NCBI GenBank assembly: GCA_016700055.1
Contig: CP064997.1
Location: 992,001 to 1,056,000 of the forward strand
Source: Actinomycetota bacterium
GTDB taxonomy: Bacteria > Actinomycetota > Acidimicrobiia > Acidimicrobiales > Ilumatobacteraceae
DNA length: 64,000 nucleotides
Direction of reading: 5' to 3'
The notes below the pieces were generated by a model. That model searched no databases and had not been told where the DNA came from. It saw only the letters and a list, made by a program, of their open reading frames with translations. The translations under genes and the position numbers were made by a program. Each line of letters begins with the position of its first letter. Positions within the stretch are counted from its first letter, which is position 1. Below, one piece after another: positions 49,864 to 60,532 of the stretch.

Positions 49864-51147
49864 GTGAGCGAGAAGATCGCGATCATCGGCACGGGCTACG
49901 TCGGGCTCACCACGGGGGCCTGCTTCGCGCACCTCGGTCACCACGTGGTGTGCGCCGACGTCGACGAGGGCAAGGTCGCCCGGTTGAACGCGGGAGAGGT
50001 GCCGATCGTCGAACGGGGCCTCGACGAGCTCGTCGCCGAGGGCATCGCGTCGGGGAGGCTCACCTTCGTCGTCGGCGCTGCGACTGCCGCAGCCGATTGC
50101 GACATCGCCTTCTTGTGCGTACCGACGCCGCAGGGCGAGGACGGCTCGGCCGACCTCAGCTACATCGAGGCGGCGGCGCGCGAGATCGGCCCGGTGCTGC
50201 CGTTCGAGTCGATCGTCGTCAACAAGTCGACGGTTCCCGTCGGCTCGGCCAAGGTGGTCGAGCGCGTGCTCGGCCGGCCCGACGTGAAGGTGGTCTCCAA
50301 CCCCGAGTTCCTGCGCGAAGGCTCCGCGCTGCAGGACTTCTTGAAGCCCGATCGGATCGTCGTCGGCAGCACCGACCAGGCGGCGGCGATCCGGGTGGCC
50401 GATCTCTACGCAAGCATCGGCGCACCGGTGATCCTCACCGATCCCGCCTCGGCGGAGACGATCAAGTACGCGGCCAACGCGTTCCTCGCCACCAAGCTGT
50501 CGTTCATCAACGCCATCGCCGCGATCTGCGAGCGGGTCGGCGCCGACGTGCACGACGTCGTGCTCGGCGTCGGCTACGACCACCGCATCGGCAAGGACTT
50601 CTTGCGTCCGGGGCCGGGATGGGGCGGCTCGTGCTTCCCGAAGGACACCCGCGCCCTGCTGCGCATCGCGCGTGACGCCGACTACGAGTTCGACCTGCTC
50701 GACGGCGTGATCGCCGTCAACGAGGAGCAGTTCGAGCGAGTCTGCGACAAGATCACCGAAGCGGTGGGAGGAAGCCTCGACGGCCGTCGCGTCGCGGTGT
50801 GGGGGCTCACCTTCAAGGCGGGCACGGACGATCTGCGCGAGTCGCCGTCGCTCTCGATCATCTCCCGGCTGCTCGGTCGCGGCGCGTCGGTGGTCGCCTA
50901 CGACCCGACGGTCACCGTTGCCCGCGCGGGCGTTCCGGCCGAGGTCACGCTCGCCTCTTCGGCGGTCGAAGCGACGCGCGGCGCCGACGTGCTCGCGGTG
51001 CTCACCGAGTGGGACGAGTTCCGCTGGGTCGAGCCGGCCGAGGTGCTCGGCGCGATGTCCGGGCGTGCCGTCGTCGACGGGCGCAACCTGCTCGACCGCA
51101 ACGAGTGGCGCCGCTCCGGGTTCAGCCACGTCGGGATCGGGCGCTGA
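49864..51147 (+). CDS. UDP-glucose 6-dehydrogenase
   Basis: Two-step NAD oxidation of UDP-glucose to UDP-glucuronate, 427 aa. IIGTGYVGLTTGACFAHLG cofactor loop, KSTVPVGS, NPEFLREGSALQDF, catalytic Cys in PGPGWGGSCFPKDT, and the C-terminal GLTFKAGTDDLRESP. GTG 49864 has GGGAGG nine bases upstream. The next gene starts two bases after the stop and uses its product, so this is a two-gene pathway for UDP-xylose or a related pentose donor. Confidence 0.95.
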   Translation: MSEKIAIIGTGYVGLTTGACFAHLGHHVVCADVDEGKVARLNAGEVPIVERGLDELVAEGIASGRLTFVVGAATAAADCDIAFLCVPTPQGEDGSADLSYIEAAAREIGPVLPFESIVVNKSTVPVGSAKVVERVLGRPDVKVVSNPEFLREGSALQDFLKPDRIVVGSTDQAAAIRVADLYASIGAPVILTDPASAETIKYAANAFLATKLSFINAIAAICERVGADVHDVVLGVGYDHRIGKDFLRPGPGWGGSCFPKDTRALLRIARDADYEFDLLDGVIAVNEEQFERVCDKITEAVGGSLDGRRVAVWGLTFKAGTDDLRESPSLSIISRLLGRGASVVAYDPTVTVARAGVPAEVTLASSAVEATRGADVLAVLTEWDEFRWVEPAEVLGAMSGRAVVDGRNLLDRNEWRRSGFSHVGIGR

Positions 51148-51149
51148 GG

Positions 51150-52112
51150 ATGAGGGTGCTGCTCGCCGGGGGCTGCGGCTTCATCGGCTCCCACCTCGCC
51201 GACCTGCTCGTCGCGCGTGGCGAAGAGGTGGTGGTGGTGGACAACCTCGTCACCGGCCGCCGGCGCAACCTCGCGCAGCTCGCCGGGAACGATCGGTGCA
51301 CGTTCGTCGAGCACGACGTCACCCACGCGCTGCCCGACACCGAACCGTTTTCGCGACCCTTCGACGCCGTGCTGCACCTCGCCAGCCCCGCCTCGCCGGA
51401 TGACTTCGCGACGATGCCGCTGCAGATCCTCGAGGTGGGCAGCACCGGCACCCGGCGCCTCATCGAGCGCGCCCTGGCCGACGGCGCGACGTTCCTGCTC
51501 GCGTCCACGAGCGAGGTGTACGGCGACCCGCTCGTGCATCCTCAGCCCGAGACGTACTGGGGCAACGTCAGCTCCATCGGGCCGCGCAGCTGCTACGACG
51601 AGGCGAAGCGCTTCGGCGAGGCGCTCACCATGGCGCACCATCGCAAGCTCGGCACCGATGTGCGCATCGTGCGCATCTTCAACACGTACGGCGAGCGCAT
51701 GCGCCCCGAGGACGGCCGGGTGGTCAACACATTCATCAGCCAGGCGCTGGCGGGCGCACCGCTGACGATCCACGGCGACGGCAGCCAGACCCGCAGCTTC
51801 TGCCACGTCAGCGACGAGGTGCGCGGCATCGCCGCCTTGCTCGACAGCAACGTGACGACGCCGGTGAACATCGGCAACCCGACGGAGAACACCGTGCGTG
51901 AGGTGGCCGAGCTGGTGGTCGAGCTGACCGGCTCGGCGAGCGAGATCGTCACCGTTCCCATCCCCGACGAGCGCGAAGGCGACCCGCTGCGGCGCTGCCC
52001 GGACATCACCGTCGCGCGGCGCGAGCTCGGCTGGGAACCGACGGTGACGTTGCGCGACGGGCTGGCCGACATGATCGAGCACTTCCGCCGCCACGAAGAT
52101 CTCGGCTCCTGA
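51150..52112 (+). CDS. UDP-glucuronate decarboxylase (UDP-xylose synthase)
   Basis: 320-aa extended SDR. GGCGFIGSHLADLLVARG, VDNLVTGRRRNL, HLASPASP, catalytic Tyr-x3-Lys in RSCYDEAKRFGE, and NTYGERMRPEDGRVVNTF are all typical of UXS. Converts UDP-glucuronate from the upstream enzyme to UDP-xylose. ATG 51150 is two bases after the dehydrogenase stop (TGAGGATG). Product use is unknown; no glycosyltransferase follows. Confidence 0.9.
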   Translation: MRVLLAGGCGFIGSHLADLLVARGEEVVVVDNLVTGRRRNLAQLAGNDRCTFVEHDVTHALPDTEPFSRPFDAVLHLASPASPDDFATMPLQILEVGSTGTRRLIERALADGATFLLASTSEVYGDPLVHPQPETYWGNVSSIGPRSCYDEAKRFGEALTMAHHRKLGTDVRIVRIFNTYGERMRPEDGRVVNTFISQALAGAPLTIHGDGSQTRSFCHVSDEVRGIAALLDSNVTTPVNIGNPTENTVREVAELVVELTGSASEIVTVPIPDEREGDPLRRCPDITVARRELGWEPTVTLRDGLADMIEHFRRHEDLGS

Positions 52113-52131
52113 CGCGCCGGCGCCGGCGCCC

Positions 52132-52896
52132 TCAGTCGGGTTCGACCAGGCGCTGGCGGTCGAGCCAGCCCATCAGCACCGCGATCGCCCGGGGGTCGTG
52201 GCGCAGGCGGTGACCGGCGCCGTGCAGCAGGTGCAGCTCGGCCGAACCATGGGCCTGCGCGAGCTGGCGGGCATCGGCCGTCGGCACGCTCTCGTCGTCC
52301 TCACCGTGCATCACCAGCAGCCCCCGCGGGGCGAAGCGGGCGGCGGCAGCGACGGGACGGAAGCGGCGCAGCTCGCGGCTCCACTCGTCGAAGTGCTCGG
52401 GGAACTGCGGCCGGCGGATGGCTCCGATCTCGCGGGCGTGCTCCAGGAAGCGGCGCGGCTGGGCCGCCCAGTCGTCGAAGTCGGCCCGTGCGCTGAGCAG
52501 GGCGGCGCCGCGCACGCGCGGGTCGTCGGCGGCCACACACACCGCGATCGACCCACCGGTGTTCGTGCCGGCGAGCCACAGCCCGGTCGGGTGGGCCGCG
52601 TCGATCAGGTGGGCGATCGCCGCGCGCAGGTCGTCGACCCAGCCCTGGAGGGAGAAGTCGCCCTCGCTCTGCCCACAGCCGCGGAACGTGAACGTCATCG
52701 CCACGTACTGGAGCTCGTTCGCGATGCGGTCGATGAGCTCGGGGAACGTACCGGCGGAGTGTCGGGCGTCGATCGGGCCGATCGGGAACCCGTGGCAGAG
52801 GATCAGCCCGGGCAGCGGATCGGCGCGGCCTGCCGGGCGGGACAGGTAGCGGGCGAGTTGGAGGCCGCCCGACGTGAACGACCCGTTGTCGTGCAC
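52132..52896 (-). CDS. Alpha/beta hydrolase-fold protein with Asn at the nucleophile
   Basis: 254 aa. Fold marks are strong: LILCHGFPIGP, FRGCGQSEGDFS, LLVMHGEDDESVP (Asp) and HGAGHRLRHDP (His). The nucleophile elbow, normally GxSxGG, reads LAGTNTGGSIAV, so Asn112 replaces Ser. Without a Ser nucleophile ordinary esterase chemistry is unlikely; it may be inactive or work by another mechanism. The GTG start is ten bases after the stop of the 74-aa gene upstream. Convergent with the UXS gene. Confidence 0.78.
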   Translation of the reverse strand: MHDNGSFTSGGLQLARYLSRPAGRADPLPGLILCHGFPIGPIDARHSAGTFPELIDRIANELQYVAMTFTFRGCGQSEGDFSLQGWVDDLRAAIAHLIDAAHPTGLWLAGTNTGGSIAVCVAADDPRVRGAALLSARADFDDWAAQPRRFLEHAREIGAIRRPQFPEHFDEWSRELRRFRPVAAAARFAPRGLLVMHGEDDESVPTADARQLAQAHGSAELHLLHGAGHRLRHDPRAIAVLMGWLDRQRLVEPD

Positions 52897-52906
52897 CTGC
52901 GCCGGG

Positions 52907-53131
52907 TCAGGCCCGCGGCGCCCGGTGACGTCGCGTCATCCCGGGCGCGGCCAGCTTGTAGCCGCGGTTGCGGGCCTCGGCCAAGGTGTCGGGCCCGAAG
53001 GAGAGCCCCGTCTCGGCGGCGATGATCTCGTCGATCACACCGGGGTCTTCCCACGCGTCGAGGTCGTAGACGAGCTGGGTGCGCTTGTCGCCGAGGAACC
53101 GAGAGTGCTCGAACCGGACTGGGCGCTCCAT
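52907..53131 (-). CDS. Hypothetical 74-aa protein
   Basis: No family recognised. Begins MERPVRFEHSRFLGDKRTQL, contains VYDLDAWEDPGVIDEIIAAE, and ends with a basic tail. ATG 53131 has TACCTT eight bases upstream (53145-53140); earlier TTG and GTG codons would be too near that hexamer. Co-transcribed with the alpha/beta hydrolase-like gene. Confidence 0.6.
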   Translation of the reverse strand: MERPVRFEHSRFLGDKRTQLVYDLDAWEDPGVIDEIIAAETGLSFGPDTLAEARNRGYKLAAPGMTRRHRAPRA

Positions 53132-53150
53132 GGTCACCAAAGGTAGCGGC

Positions 53151-53936
53151 TCACCGCCGCCCGAGAGCCACTCCGGTGATGCGCCGCTTCAGCGCGTTCG
53201 GCAGCACTTGGCTGGCGGCGACCATCCCCTTGTAGAGCAGCCCGGGCACGCTCAGCGCCTTGCCGTGGGCGACGTCGTCGAGCCCGGAGCGAGCCACATC
53301 CTGGACCGACGTCCACGCCAGGTCCGGGTAGCGGGTCGCCGCGCCCTGGTAGTTGCTGATGCTCTGGAACTCGGTGCGGGTGAGGCCGGGGCACAGCGCG
53401 GTGACGCGCACGCCGGTGCCGCGCACCTCTTCGTGCAGCGACTCGGTGAGGCTCGTGACGTACGCCTTCGTGGCCGCGTACACGGCCAGCCCGGGAGCCG
53501 GCTGGAAGGCGGCGACGCTCGCGACGTTGAGCAGCCATCCCCGCTTGCGCGGCACCATCACACCGAGGGCCGCCCGGGAGAGCTGGGTGAGCGCGGCGAC
53601 GTTCAGCGTCACCTCGCGGTCGAGACGATCGGCATCCAGCTCGTGGAACAGCCCACTGGTGCCGAAGCCGGCGTTGTTGACGACCAGGTCGAGCGGTCGA
53701 GCCGGATCGGCGATTCGCCCGGCGACGGCCGCTCGTCCGGCGGTGGTGGTGAGGTCGGCGACGAGCACCTCGACGCCGGGGTACTCGTCGGCGAGCTCGC
53801 GCAGGCGGTCCTTACGCCGCGCGACGACCACAGTCGGCACCCCTGCTGCGCCGAGCAGGCGCGCCATCTCCTCGCCGATGCCGCTGGACGCGCCGGTGAC
53901 GAGGGCCGTGCGGAACGGGTAGCGGGCCGCGGCCAT
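53151..53936 (-). CDS. Short-chain dehydrogenase/reductase
   Basis: 261-aa classical SDR. TGASSGIGEEMARLL cofactor loop, NNAGFGTSG, catalytic Ser in NVASVAAFQ and Tyr-x3-Lys in VYAATKAYV. DltE/YqjQ-like; substrate unknown. The ATG at 53936 is 13 nt after the atpC stop, so it may be the last gene of the ATP synthase transcript; no terminator is visible between. The 74-aa gene downstream has its own promoter signal. Confidence 0.85.
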   Translation of the reverse strand: MAAARYPFRTALVTGASSGIGEEMARLLGAAGVPTVVVARRKDRLRELADEYPGVEVLVADLTTTAGRAAVAGRIADPARPLDLVVNNAGFGTSGLFHELDADRLDREVTLNVAALTQLSRAALGVMVPRKRGWLLNVASVAAFQPAPGLAVYAATKAYVTSLTESLHEEVRGTGVRVTALCPGLTRTEFQSISNYQGAATRYPDLAWTSVQDVARSGLDDVAHGKALSVPGLLYKGMVAASQVLPNALKRRITGVALGRR

Positions 53937-53949
53937 CGTCGCCGCGGGC

Positions 53950-54363
53950 TCAGTGGCCGGTGCCGGGCATCCCGCCGGCGGCCGCCAGGCGGGCGTGGGC
54001 ACGCGACAACGCCGTCAGCGCCTCCGCGTCGTGCTCGTGACGCAACGACGTCTCGGCGCGCTCCTTCGCCGAGCTGGCGCGGCCGACGTCGATCTCACTC
54101 GACAGTTCGGCGAGGTCGGTGAGGAGCGACACCGTGTTGTTGGAGACCTCGACGAAGCCGCCGTGGATGGCGACGTCGAGCACGCTGCCGTCGACGAGGA
54201 AGATGCGGGTGTGGCTCTCGCCGAGCGCCCCGAGGAACGGCGCGTGGCCGGCGAGGAAGGCGATCTCGCCGCCGCCGAGGGTGCGGGTGATCAGCTGGGT
54301 TGCCTCACCCGAGTAGAGCACCCGCTCGGGCGAGACGATCTCGACGCGCATCGAATCGGCCAT
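53950..54363 (-). CDS. atpC: ATP synthase epsilon subunit
   Basis: 137-aa F1 central-stalk subunit. N-terminal beta domain (RVEIVSPERVLYSGEATQLI, GGGEIAFLAGHAPFLGAL) and C-terminal helices rich in Ala. Start ATG 54363 overlaps the atpD stop by one base (TGATG). It couples rotation to the c-ring and can inhibit ATP hydrolysis. Confidence 0.94.
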   Translation of the reverse strand: MADSMRVEIVSPERVLYSGEATQLITRTLGGGEIAFLAGHAPFLGALGESHTRIFLVDGSVLDVAIHGGFVEVSNNTVSLLTDLAELSSEIDVGRASSAKERAETSLRHEHDAEALTALSRAHARLAAAGGMPGTGH

Positions 54364-55799
54364 CAGACGCCTTCTTGCAGTGCCTTCGCCTTGGCGAACA
54401 CCTGCTCGACGCTGCCGACGTTCAAGAACGCCTGCTCGGGGACCGTGTCGAGATCGCCGCGCAGGATCGCCTCGAAGCTGTCGACGGTCTCCTCGACAGG
54501 CACGAACTCGCCGTCGATGCCGGTGAACACCTTGGCCACGAAGAACGGCTGGGACAAGAAACGCTGGATCTTGCGTGCCCGCGACACCGTCAGGCGGTCT
54601 TCCTCGGAGAGCTCGTCGAGACCGAGGATGGCGATGATGTCTTGCAGCTCGCGGTAGCGCTGCAGGTTCTCCTGCACGCCGCGAGCGACCGAGTAGTGCC
54701 GCTGGCCGACCACCTCGGGCGACAGGATCGTGGAGGTGGACGCGAGCGGGTCGACGGCGGGGTAGATGCCGAGCGCGGCCACCTGGCGAGAGAGCTCGGT
54801 CGTCGCGTCGAGGTGCGTGAACGTGGTGAACGGCGCCGGGTCGGTGTAGTCGTCGGCAGGCACGTAGACGGCCTGGAGCGAGGTGATCGAACGACCCCGG
54901 GTGGAGGTGATCCGCTCCTGGAGCTGGCCCATCTCGTCGGCGAGGGTCGGCTGGTAACCGACGGCTGACGGCATCCGCCCGAGCAGCGTGGACACCTCCG
55001 AGCCGGCCTGGACGAAGCGGAAGATGTTGTCGACGAAGAGCAGCACGTCCTGGTTCTGCACGTCGCGGAAGTACTCGGCCATGGTCAGCGCCGACAGCGC
55101 GACCCGCAGGCGCACGCCCGGCGGCTCGTCCATCTGGCCGAAGACGAGAGCCGCCTTCTCGAACACCCCGGACTCCATCATCTCGATGCGCAGGTCGGTG
55201 CCTTCACGGGTGCGCTCACCGACGCCCGCGAACACCGACACACCACCGTGCTGGGAAGCGACGCGGTTGATCATCTCGGTGATCAGCACGGTCTTGCCGA
55301 CGCCGGCGCCTCCGAACAGGCCGATCTTGCCGCCGGCCACGTACGGCGTCAGCAGGTCGATCACCTTGATGCCGGTCGGGAACATGCGTGCCGAGGGCTC
55401 GAGCGCGTCGAACGTCGGCGCGTCGCGGTGGATGTCCCACCGCTCCATGTCGGCGAAGTCGGCCGGGTCGGCGTCGAGGGGGTCGCCCCAGACGTTCCAC
55501 ACGTGTCCGAGCACGCGGTCGCCGACGGGCACGGTGATGCCGCGGCCGGTGTTGCGTACCGGGGTGCCCCGCTTCAGCCCGTCTGTGGGCTTCAGGCACA
55601 CAGCGCGCACGCGGCCCTCGCCGAGCTGCTGCGCGACCTCGGCGAGGACGTCGACGTCGCGACCCTCTACCTGCACGGTGAACTCGACGGCGGAGTTGAG
55701 CTCGGGCAGCGAGCCGCGCGGGAACTCGACGTCGATCACCGGGCCGGCGATACCGACGACGCGGCCTTCCTTGCGCTCGTTCTCGGTCATGGTGGTCAT
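54363..55799 (-). CDS. atpD: ATP synthase beta subunit
   Basis: Catalytic F1 subunit, 478 aa. P-loop GGAGVGKTVLITEM, catalytic Glu in GVGERTREG, DNIFRFVQAGSEVS and ALGIYPAVDPLASTS are all intact. ATG 55799 is 13 nt after AGGAG; an in-frame ATG at 55790 is an alternative. It lies between atpG (20 nt upstream) and atpC (one-base overlap). Confidence 0.97.
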   Translation of the reverse strand: MTTMTENERKEGRVVGIAGPVIDVEFPRGSLPELNSAVEFTVQVEGRDVDVLAEVAQQLGEGRVRAVCLKPTDGLKRGTPVRNTGRGITVPVGDRVLGHVWNVWGDPLDADPADFADMERWDIHRDAPTFDALEPSARMFPTGIKVIDLLTPYVAGGKIGLFGGAGVGKTVLITEMINRVASQHGGVSVFAGVGERTREGTDLRIEMMESGVFEKAALVFGQMDEPPGVRLRVALSALTMAEYFRDVQNQDVLLFVDNIFRFVQAGSEVSTLLGRMPSAVGYQPTLADEMGQLQERITSTRGRSITSLQAVYVPADDYTDPAPFTTFTHLDATTELSRQVAALGIYPAVDPLASTSTILSPEVVGQRHYSVARGVQENLQRYRELQDIIAILGLDELSEEDRLTVSRARKIQRFLSQPFFVAKVFTGIDGEFVPVEETVDSFEAILRGDLDTVPEQAFLNVGSVEQVFAKAKALQEGV

Positions 55800-55819
55800 G
55801 GGTGTCGGTGTTCTCCTGC

Positions 55820-56799
55820 TCAGAGGTTCTCGCCGGTCGCGGCGGAGGCGGCCAGCTCGGCGCCGATTGGTCCCAGTTCGACGAAGCGCACGGACTTGGC
55901 CTCGTCGGAGCCCAACGCCTCGGCACCGCCGACGATCTCCATGATCTCGGTGGTGATGGCGTCCTGGCGGGCCCGGTTCATGATGCGGGACAGGGTCTTG
56001 ATCAGCTCTTCCGCGTTGTCGGTGGCGCTCTTCATCGCCCGCTGGCGGAATGCGTGCTCGCTGGCCGCGGCGTTGAGCAGCGCCGCGTACACGCGGGCTT
56101 CCACGTAGCGCGGCAGCAGTGTCGCCAAGATGGTCGTCGGGTCGGGCTCGAACTCGTAGTCGGCGGCCGGGCCGGCGACCACCGGCTTGCCGTCGCCGCC
56201 CACCACGACGTCGCGCTCGAGGGGCACCAGCGGTCGCTGCACGACCTCTTGGGACCCGGGGGTGATGAAGCGCGTGTACACGAGCTCGACGCGGTCGACG
56301 CGACCGTCTTCGTACAACTCGATGACGTGATCCGCGATCGCCTTCGCGTCGGCATAGCTGGGCGAGTCGGAGAAGCCGGCGAAGGGGCGGTCGAGGCGGT
56401 ATCCGCGGAAGCGGAAGTACGACTCTGCCTTGCGCCCGACCGGCACGATCACGTAGTCGTTGCCGGCGAGCACGCCGGCTTTGATCTCGCCCTCGGCGGC
56501 GCGCAGCACTCCGGCGTTGTAGCCCCCGCACAGCCCGCGATCGGCGGTGACCGCCACGTAGCAGGTGACCTTTTCCTGCGCTCGGCCCTGCAGCAGCGGC
56601 GAATCGCTGCTCGCCCCCGCCGCGGCCAGGTCTTTCACCACCGCGGTGATCTGCTCCGAGTACGGGACGGCGGCGGCGACACGCTGTTGGGCCTTCACGA
56701 TGCGAGACGCGGCGATGAGCTCCATCGCGCGCGTGATCTTCTTCGTCGCCTGGACGCTGCGGATGCGTCCACGAAGGATTCGCTCCTGCCCGCCGGCCA

Positions 56800-56800
<1 letters not shown>
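55820..56800 (-). CDS. atpG: ATP synthase gamma subunit
   Basis: Rotor stalk of F1, 326 aa, slightly longer than the E. coli protein owing to an insert in the middle (GGDGKPVVAGPAADYEFEPD). N-terminal RGRIRSVQATKKITRAMELI and ADRGLCGGYNAGV are typical; C-terminal coiled coil RARQDAITTEIMEIVGGAEAL. Start ATG 56800 overlaps the atpA stop by one base (TAATG). Confidence 0.95.
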
Positions 56801-58392
<1,592 letters not shown>

Positions 58393-58427
58393 GTCGTGTC
58401 TATCCCGTTCCTGTCGATCGTCTGGTC

Positions 58428-58463
58428 GTGGTCGTCGTCGTGATCGTGGTCGTCGTCGTGATC
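58428..58463. repeat. Tandem 18-bp repeat between atpH and atpA
   Basis: GTGGTCGTCGTCGTGATC occurs twice in direct succession (58428-58445, 58446-58463) within a longer GTC/GTG-rich tract. Low-complexity DNA in the atpA leader; it lies upstream of the atpA start on the coding strand and could vary in copy number. Confidence 0.7.
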
Positions 58464-58477
58464 GTCGTGGTGGCTGC

Positions 58478-59008
58478 CTAGAGCCGGCTCTTCACCTGGT
58501 CGAGGCGGGCGCGGATGCTGCCGTCGATGACGGTATCGCCCACGGTGGCGACGATGCCCCCGAGCACGGAGGGGTCGACCACCACCTTCACGTTCACCTG
58601 CTTGCCCGTGGCGTTGGCGAGCGCCGCGGCGAGACGGGTCTGCTGGTCGGCGGTCAGCGGCACCGCCGAGCGCACCTCGGCGAACTCGAGCTCCTTCGCG
58701 CTGGAGGCGCGCTGCACCAAGCGGTCGATGATCGCCGGCAGGTCACGGCCGCGGCCGGCGCCGACCACCATCGAGACGAGCTGCACCGTGGTGGCGGTTG
58801 CCTTACCACCGAGCAGGTCCTCGACGATCGCCTGGCGCTTGCCGGCGGGGATCATCTCGTCGGTGAGGGCGTTGCGCAGCGAGTCGCTCGACTCGTACGA
58901 GCGGGCGAAGCGGAACAGCTCGTCTTCCACCTCGTCGAGCGAACCCTCCGCCCGGGCGACTTCGAACAGCGCCCTCGCGTAGCCCTCGATGCGTGCGTTG
59001 GCGGTCAT
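58478..59008 (-). CDS. atpH: ATP synthase delta subunit
   Basis: Peripheral-stalk OSCP subunit, 176 aa, not fused to subunit b as it is in mycobacteria. EGYARALFEVARAEGSLDEV at the N-terminus and DPSVLGGIVATVGDTVIDGSIR at the C-terminus are family marks. ATG overlaps the stop of the preceding b subunit by ATGA. Confidence 0.93.
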   Translation of the reverse strand: MTANARIEGYARALFEVARAEGSLDEVEDELFRFARSYESSDSLRNALTDEMIPAGKRQAIVEDLLGGKATATTVQLVSMVVGAGRGRDLPAIIDRLVQRASSAKELEFAEVRSAVPLTADQQTRLAAALANATGKQVNVKVVVDPSVLGGIVATVGDTVIDGSIRARLDQVKSRL

Positions 59009-59577
59009 CTCGACGCTCCCACTCTCGCGATGAAGCTCTCGACCAGATCGTGCTGGACGCTCTCGTCGAGGGTCTCGGCCACGACCCGGTCGGTGGCCTC
59101 GGCGGCCAGACGGGAGATGTCGGCGTGCAGCTCGTCACCCGCCCGGCCAGCAGCCGAGGCGATCTCGGCCGCGGCCCGTTCCTCGGCGTCGATCAGCTCT
59201 TGGGCCAGCCGGGACCGGCCCTCGCTCAGCAGGCCGGCGGCCTGCGCGTCGGCCTCGGCGAGGAGGCGAGCGCGCTCTGTTCCGATGTCGCCGAGCGCCT
59301 GGCGGATTCGTTCGGCCTCGGCTGTCGCCGCCGTGCGGTCCGCGCTCGCGTTGTCGAGCTCGGTCTGGATGCGAGCGCTGCGGGCCTCCATCGCCTTCTT
59401 CGCCATCGGGCCAGCGAACTTGATCAGCGCGGCGAAGATGATGATCGAAGCCAGGCCGCCGTAGATGATCTCGGCGCGCTCGGGCCACAGCCAGTGGTGG
59501 GACGTGACGTAGCCGTCGTCGTCGATGCCGAACTCCGACATCGGCAGCCGTGCGGCGAGAAGTGCGAGCGGGCTCAT
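59005..59577 (-). CDS. atpF: ATP synthase b subunit
   Basis: 190-aa membrane-anchored peripheral stalk. One membrane helix (AEIIYGGLASIIIFAALIKF) then a long charged coiled coil. It is the second of two b-type genes. Its start overlaps the upstream b' stop by ATGA and its own stop overlaps atpH in the same way. It ends in VGASR, as does the other b-type protein. Confidence 0.88.
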   Translation of the reverse strand: MSPLALLAARLPMSEFGIDDDGYVTSHHWLWPERAEIIYGGLASIIIFAALIKFAGPMAKKAMEARSARIQTELDNASADRTAATAEAERIRQALGDIGTERARLLAEADAQAAGLLSEGRSRLAQELIDAEERAAAEIASAAGRAGDELHADISRLAAEATDRVVAETLDESVQHDLVESFIARVGASR

Positions 59578-60176
59578 CGGCTCGCCCCCACACTCATCAC
59601 GTCGGCCACGGCCCGCTGCACCACGGCCGGGTCAGGTTGCCTGCCGACGGACAGCTCGACGGCACGGGAGGTGACGGCGGCGATCGCGCTCTCCACCTGG
59701 CCCTGCACGGCGGCGCGGGCCGACTCTGCACCGGCTGCGGCCTCGGCCTTGCGCTCCGCGATGCGCGCATTGACCTGGGACATCTGCGCCTGGCGCTCGT
59801 CCTCCAAGATCTGGCGAGCGGCCTCGATGCGCTGAGCCGCCTCCACCCGCACCTCGGCGATCGCGGCGTCGTAGCCGGCCACCTCGCCGCGGGCGTCGGC
59901 CTTCATCGCGTCGGCGGCCTCGTGGTCGTCGCGGATCGACGCGTAGCGCGCGTCCATCCCCTTCTTGAGGCGCGGGTACAGCACGAAACGCATCAAGAGC
60001 GCGAGGACCGCGAACGACCCGAAGCCCCACGCCATCTCCTTCATCTCGGGCGCGATGGGGTTCAGGTCCTTTTCGGGCACCTCGAGCTCGTGGTCACCCT
60101 CCGCGGCGGCCACGAGGCCACCGGGAAGACTGACCAGAACCGATGCACCCGACTGGGTGACGACGGCTGTCAGCAC
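59574..60176 (-). CDS. ATP synthase b' subunit
   Basis: 200-aa second b-type subunit. A short Gly/Ala-rich N-terminus, one membrane helix (WGFGSFAVLALLMRFVLYPRL), and coiled coil ending VGASR. GTG 60176 is preceded by AAGGAG with a 5-nt spacer. Two separate b-type genes resemble the bb' arrangement of photosynthetic bacteria; whether both are assembled as a heterodimer is inferred from co-location only. Confidence 0.85.
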   Translation of the reverse strand: MLTAVVTQSGASVLVSLPGGLVAAAEGDHELEVPEKDLNPIAPEMKEMAWGFGSFAVLALLMRFVLYPRLKKGMDARYASIRDDHEAADAMKADARGEVAGYDAAIAEVRVEAAQRIEAARQILEDERQAQMSQVNARIAERKAEAAAGAESARAAVQGQVESAIAAVTSRAVELSVGRQPDPAVVQRAVADVMSVGASR

Positions 60177-60194
60177 GTCAGCTCCTTATGGAGA

Positions 60195-60464
60195 TCAGGC
60201 GAACTTGAGCAGGATGAAGACCACGAAGCCGATGAGGGCGAGGGCCTCCGTGAAGGCGATGCCGAGGAACATCGTGGTGCGCACCATGCCGGCGGCCTCG
60301 GGCTGGCGGGCCATCGCCTCGACGGACTTGCCGACGAGGTAGCCGATGCCGATGCCCGGGCCGATGGCGGCCAGACCGTAGGCGAAGCCTGCGGAGCTGG
60401 CAGCGGCGGTGTTCTTCGCGTCGGCCGGGTCTACCGCGGCTACGAGGTGCGAGAAGGCTTCCAT
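60195..60464 (-). CDS. atpE: ATP synthase c subunit
   Basis: 89-aa proteolipid with two membrane helices. Helix 1 is FAYGLAAIGPGIGIGYLVGK, the conserved polar loop is ARQPEA, and helix 2 carries the ion-binding Glu in FTEALALIGFVV. No Gln in helix 1 and Ala after the Glu, so proton rather than sodium coupling is expected. AGGAGA ten bases before ATG 60464. Confidence 0.95.
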   Translation of the reverse strand: MEAFSHLVAAVDPADAKNTAAASSAGFAYGLAAIGPGIGIGYLVGKSVEAMARQPEAAGMVRTTMFLGIAFTEALALIGFVVFILLKFA

Positions 60465-60532
60465 GGGATGTGGTTCTCCTGTTGTGCTCTGGGTATGGGA
60501 GATCTTGGGTAGCGGGGTCTAGGGGGTGCCGG

